Assembly (NCBI GenBank): GCA_036720245.1
Contig: DAIMNI010000097.1
Span: forward strand, 1-5,823
DNA: 5,823 nt
From: JAAZMA01 sp036720245
Lineage (GTDB): Bacteria; Bacillota; Clostridia; Tissierellales; Tepidimicrobiaceae
Reading direction: 5' to 3'
How positions within the stretch are numbered: position 1 is the stretch's first letter; each line of letters begins with the position of its first letter. Under the pieces are notes generated by a model. That model was not told where the DNA came from. It ran no database searches and worked only from the letters and a program-made list of their open reading frames with translations. This document shows positions 5,812 through 5,823 of this stretch, piece by piece. The position numbers and the translations under genes were made by a program.

Positions 5812-5823
5812 ATCTAGCGCATT

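Overview
The window is AT-rich with low-GC Clostridia-like codon use, strong AGGAGG-type ribosome binding sites and tightly packed genes. It looks like an anaerobic Firmicute (class Clostridia or Tissierellia; genus not determinable here). An 11-base run of N at 1189-1199 shows that this is a draft scaffold.

Layout. The left edge (1-539, + strand) holds the C-terminal half of a molybdate ABC transporter ATPase (modC-like). It converges on a minus-strand cluster that occupies the rest of the window. Between them, 540-766 carries at least six copies or half-copies of a short dispersed repeat (core TGTCATCCTGAAC) in both orientations, two of which form a long imperfect hairpin. Reading the minus strand from the right edge, the cluster is mobA (5798-5184), fdhD (5182-4400), a Moco/Tuco-type riboswitch with an intrinsic terminator (about 4405-4267), tupA (4225-3392), tupB (3342-2653), tupC (2651-2016) and moeA (2016-756). 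Genes within the mobA-fdhD and tupB-tupC-moeA blocks are separated by one base or overlap by one base.

How the genes work together. TupABC imports tungstate and ModC belongs to a molybdate importer. MoeA inserts the metal into molybdopterin, MobA adds GMP to make the bis-MGD cofactor, and FdhD transfers sulfur to the cofactor for formate dehydrogenase. Together they form a supply line for a W- or Mo-dependent formate dehydrogenase, which is not in this window. The leader upstream of tupA carries the conserved sequence elements of the Moco RNA motif but is too short to hold the P3 arm. That is the form associated with tungsten cofactor (Tuco), and it sits ahead of the tungstate importer.

Main caution. 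moeA is not intact as assembled. Beside the N run, about 40 bases (1200-1239) do not encode the expected MoeA residues, are much richer in GC, and in the + frame read as the pyridoxal-phosphate-site motif of serine hydroxymethyltransferase. I regard this as a chimeric contig end, not biology. I did not find a clearly new biological system. The best regulatory signal is the P3-less riboswitch with a visible terminator and antiterminator switch.
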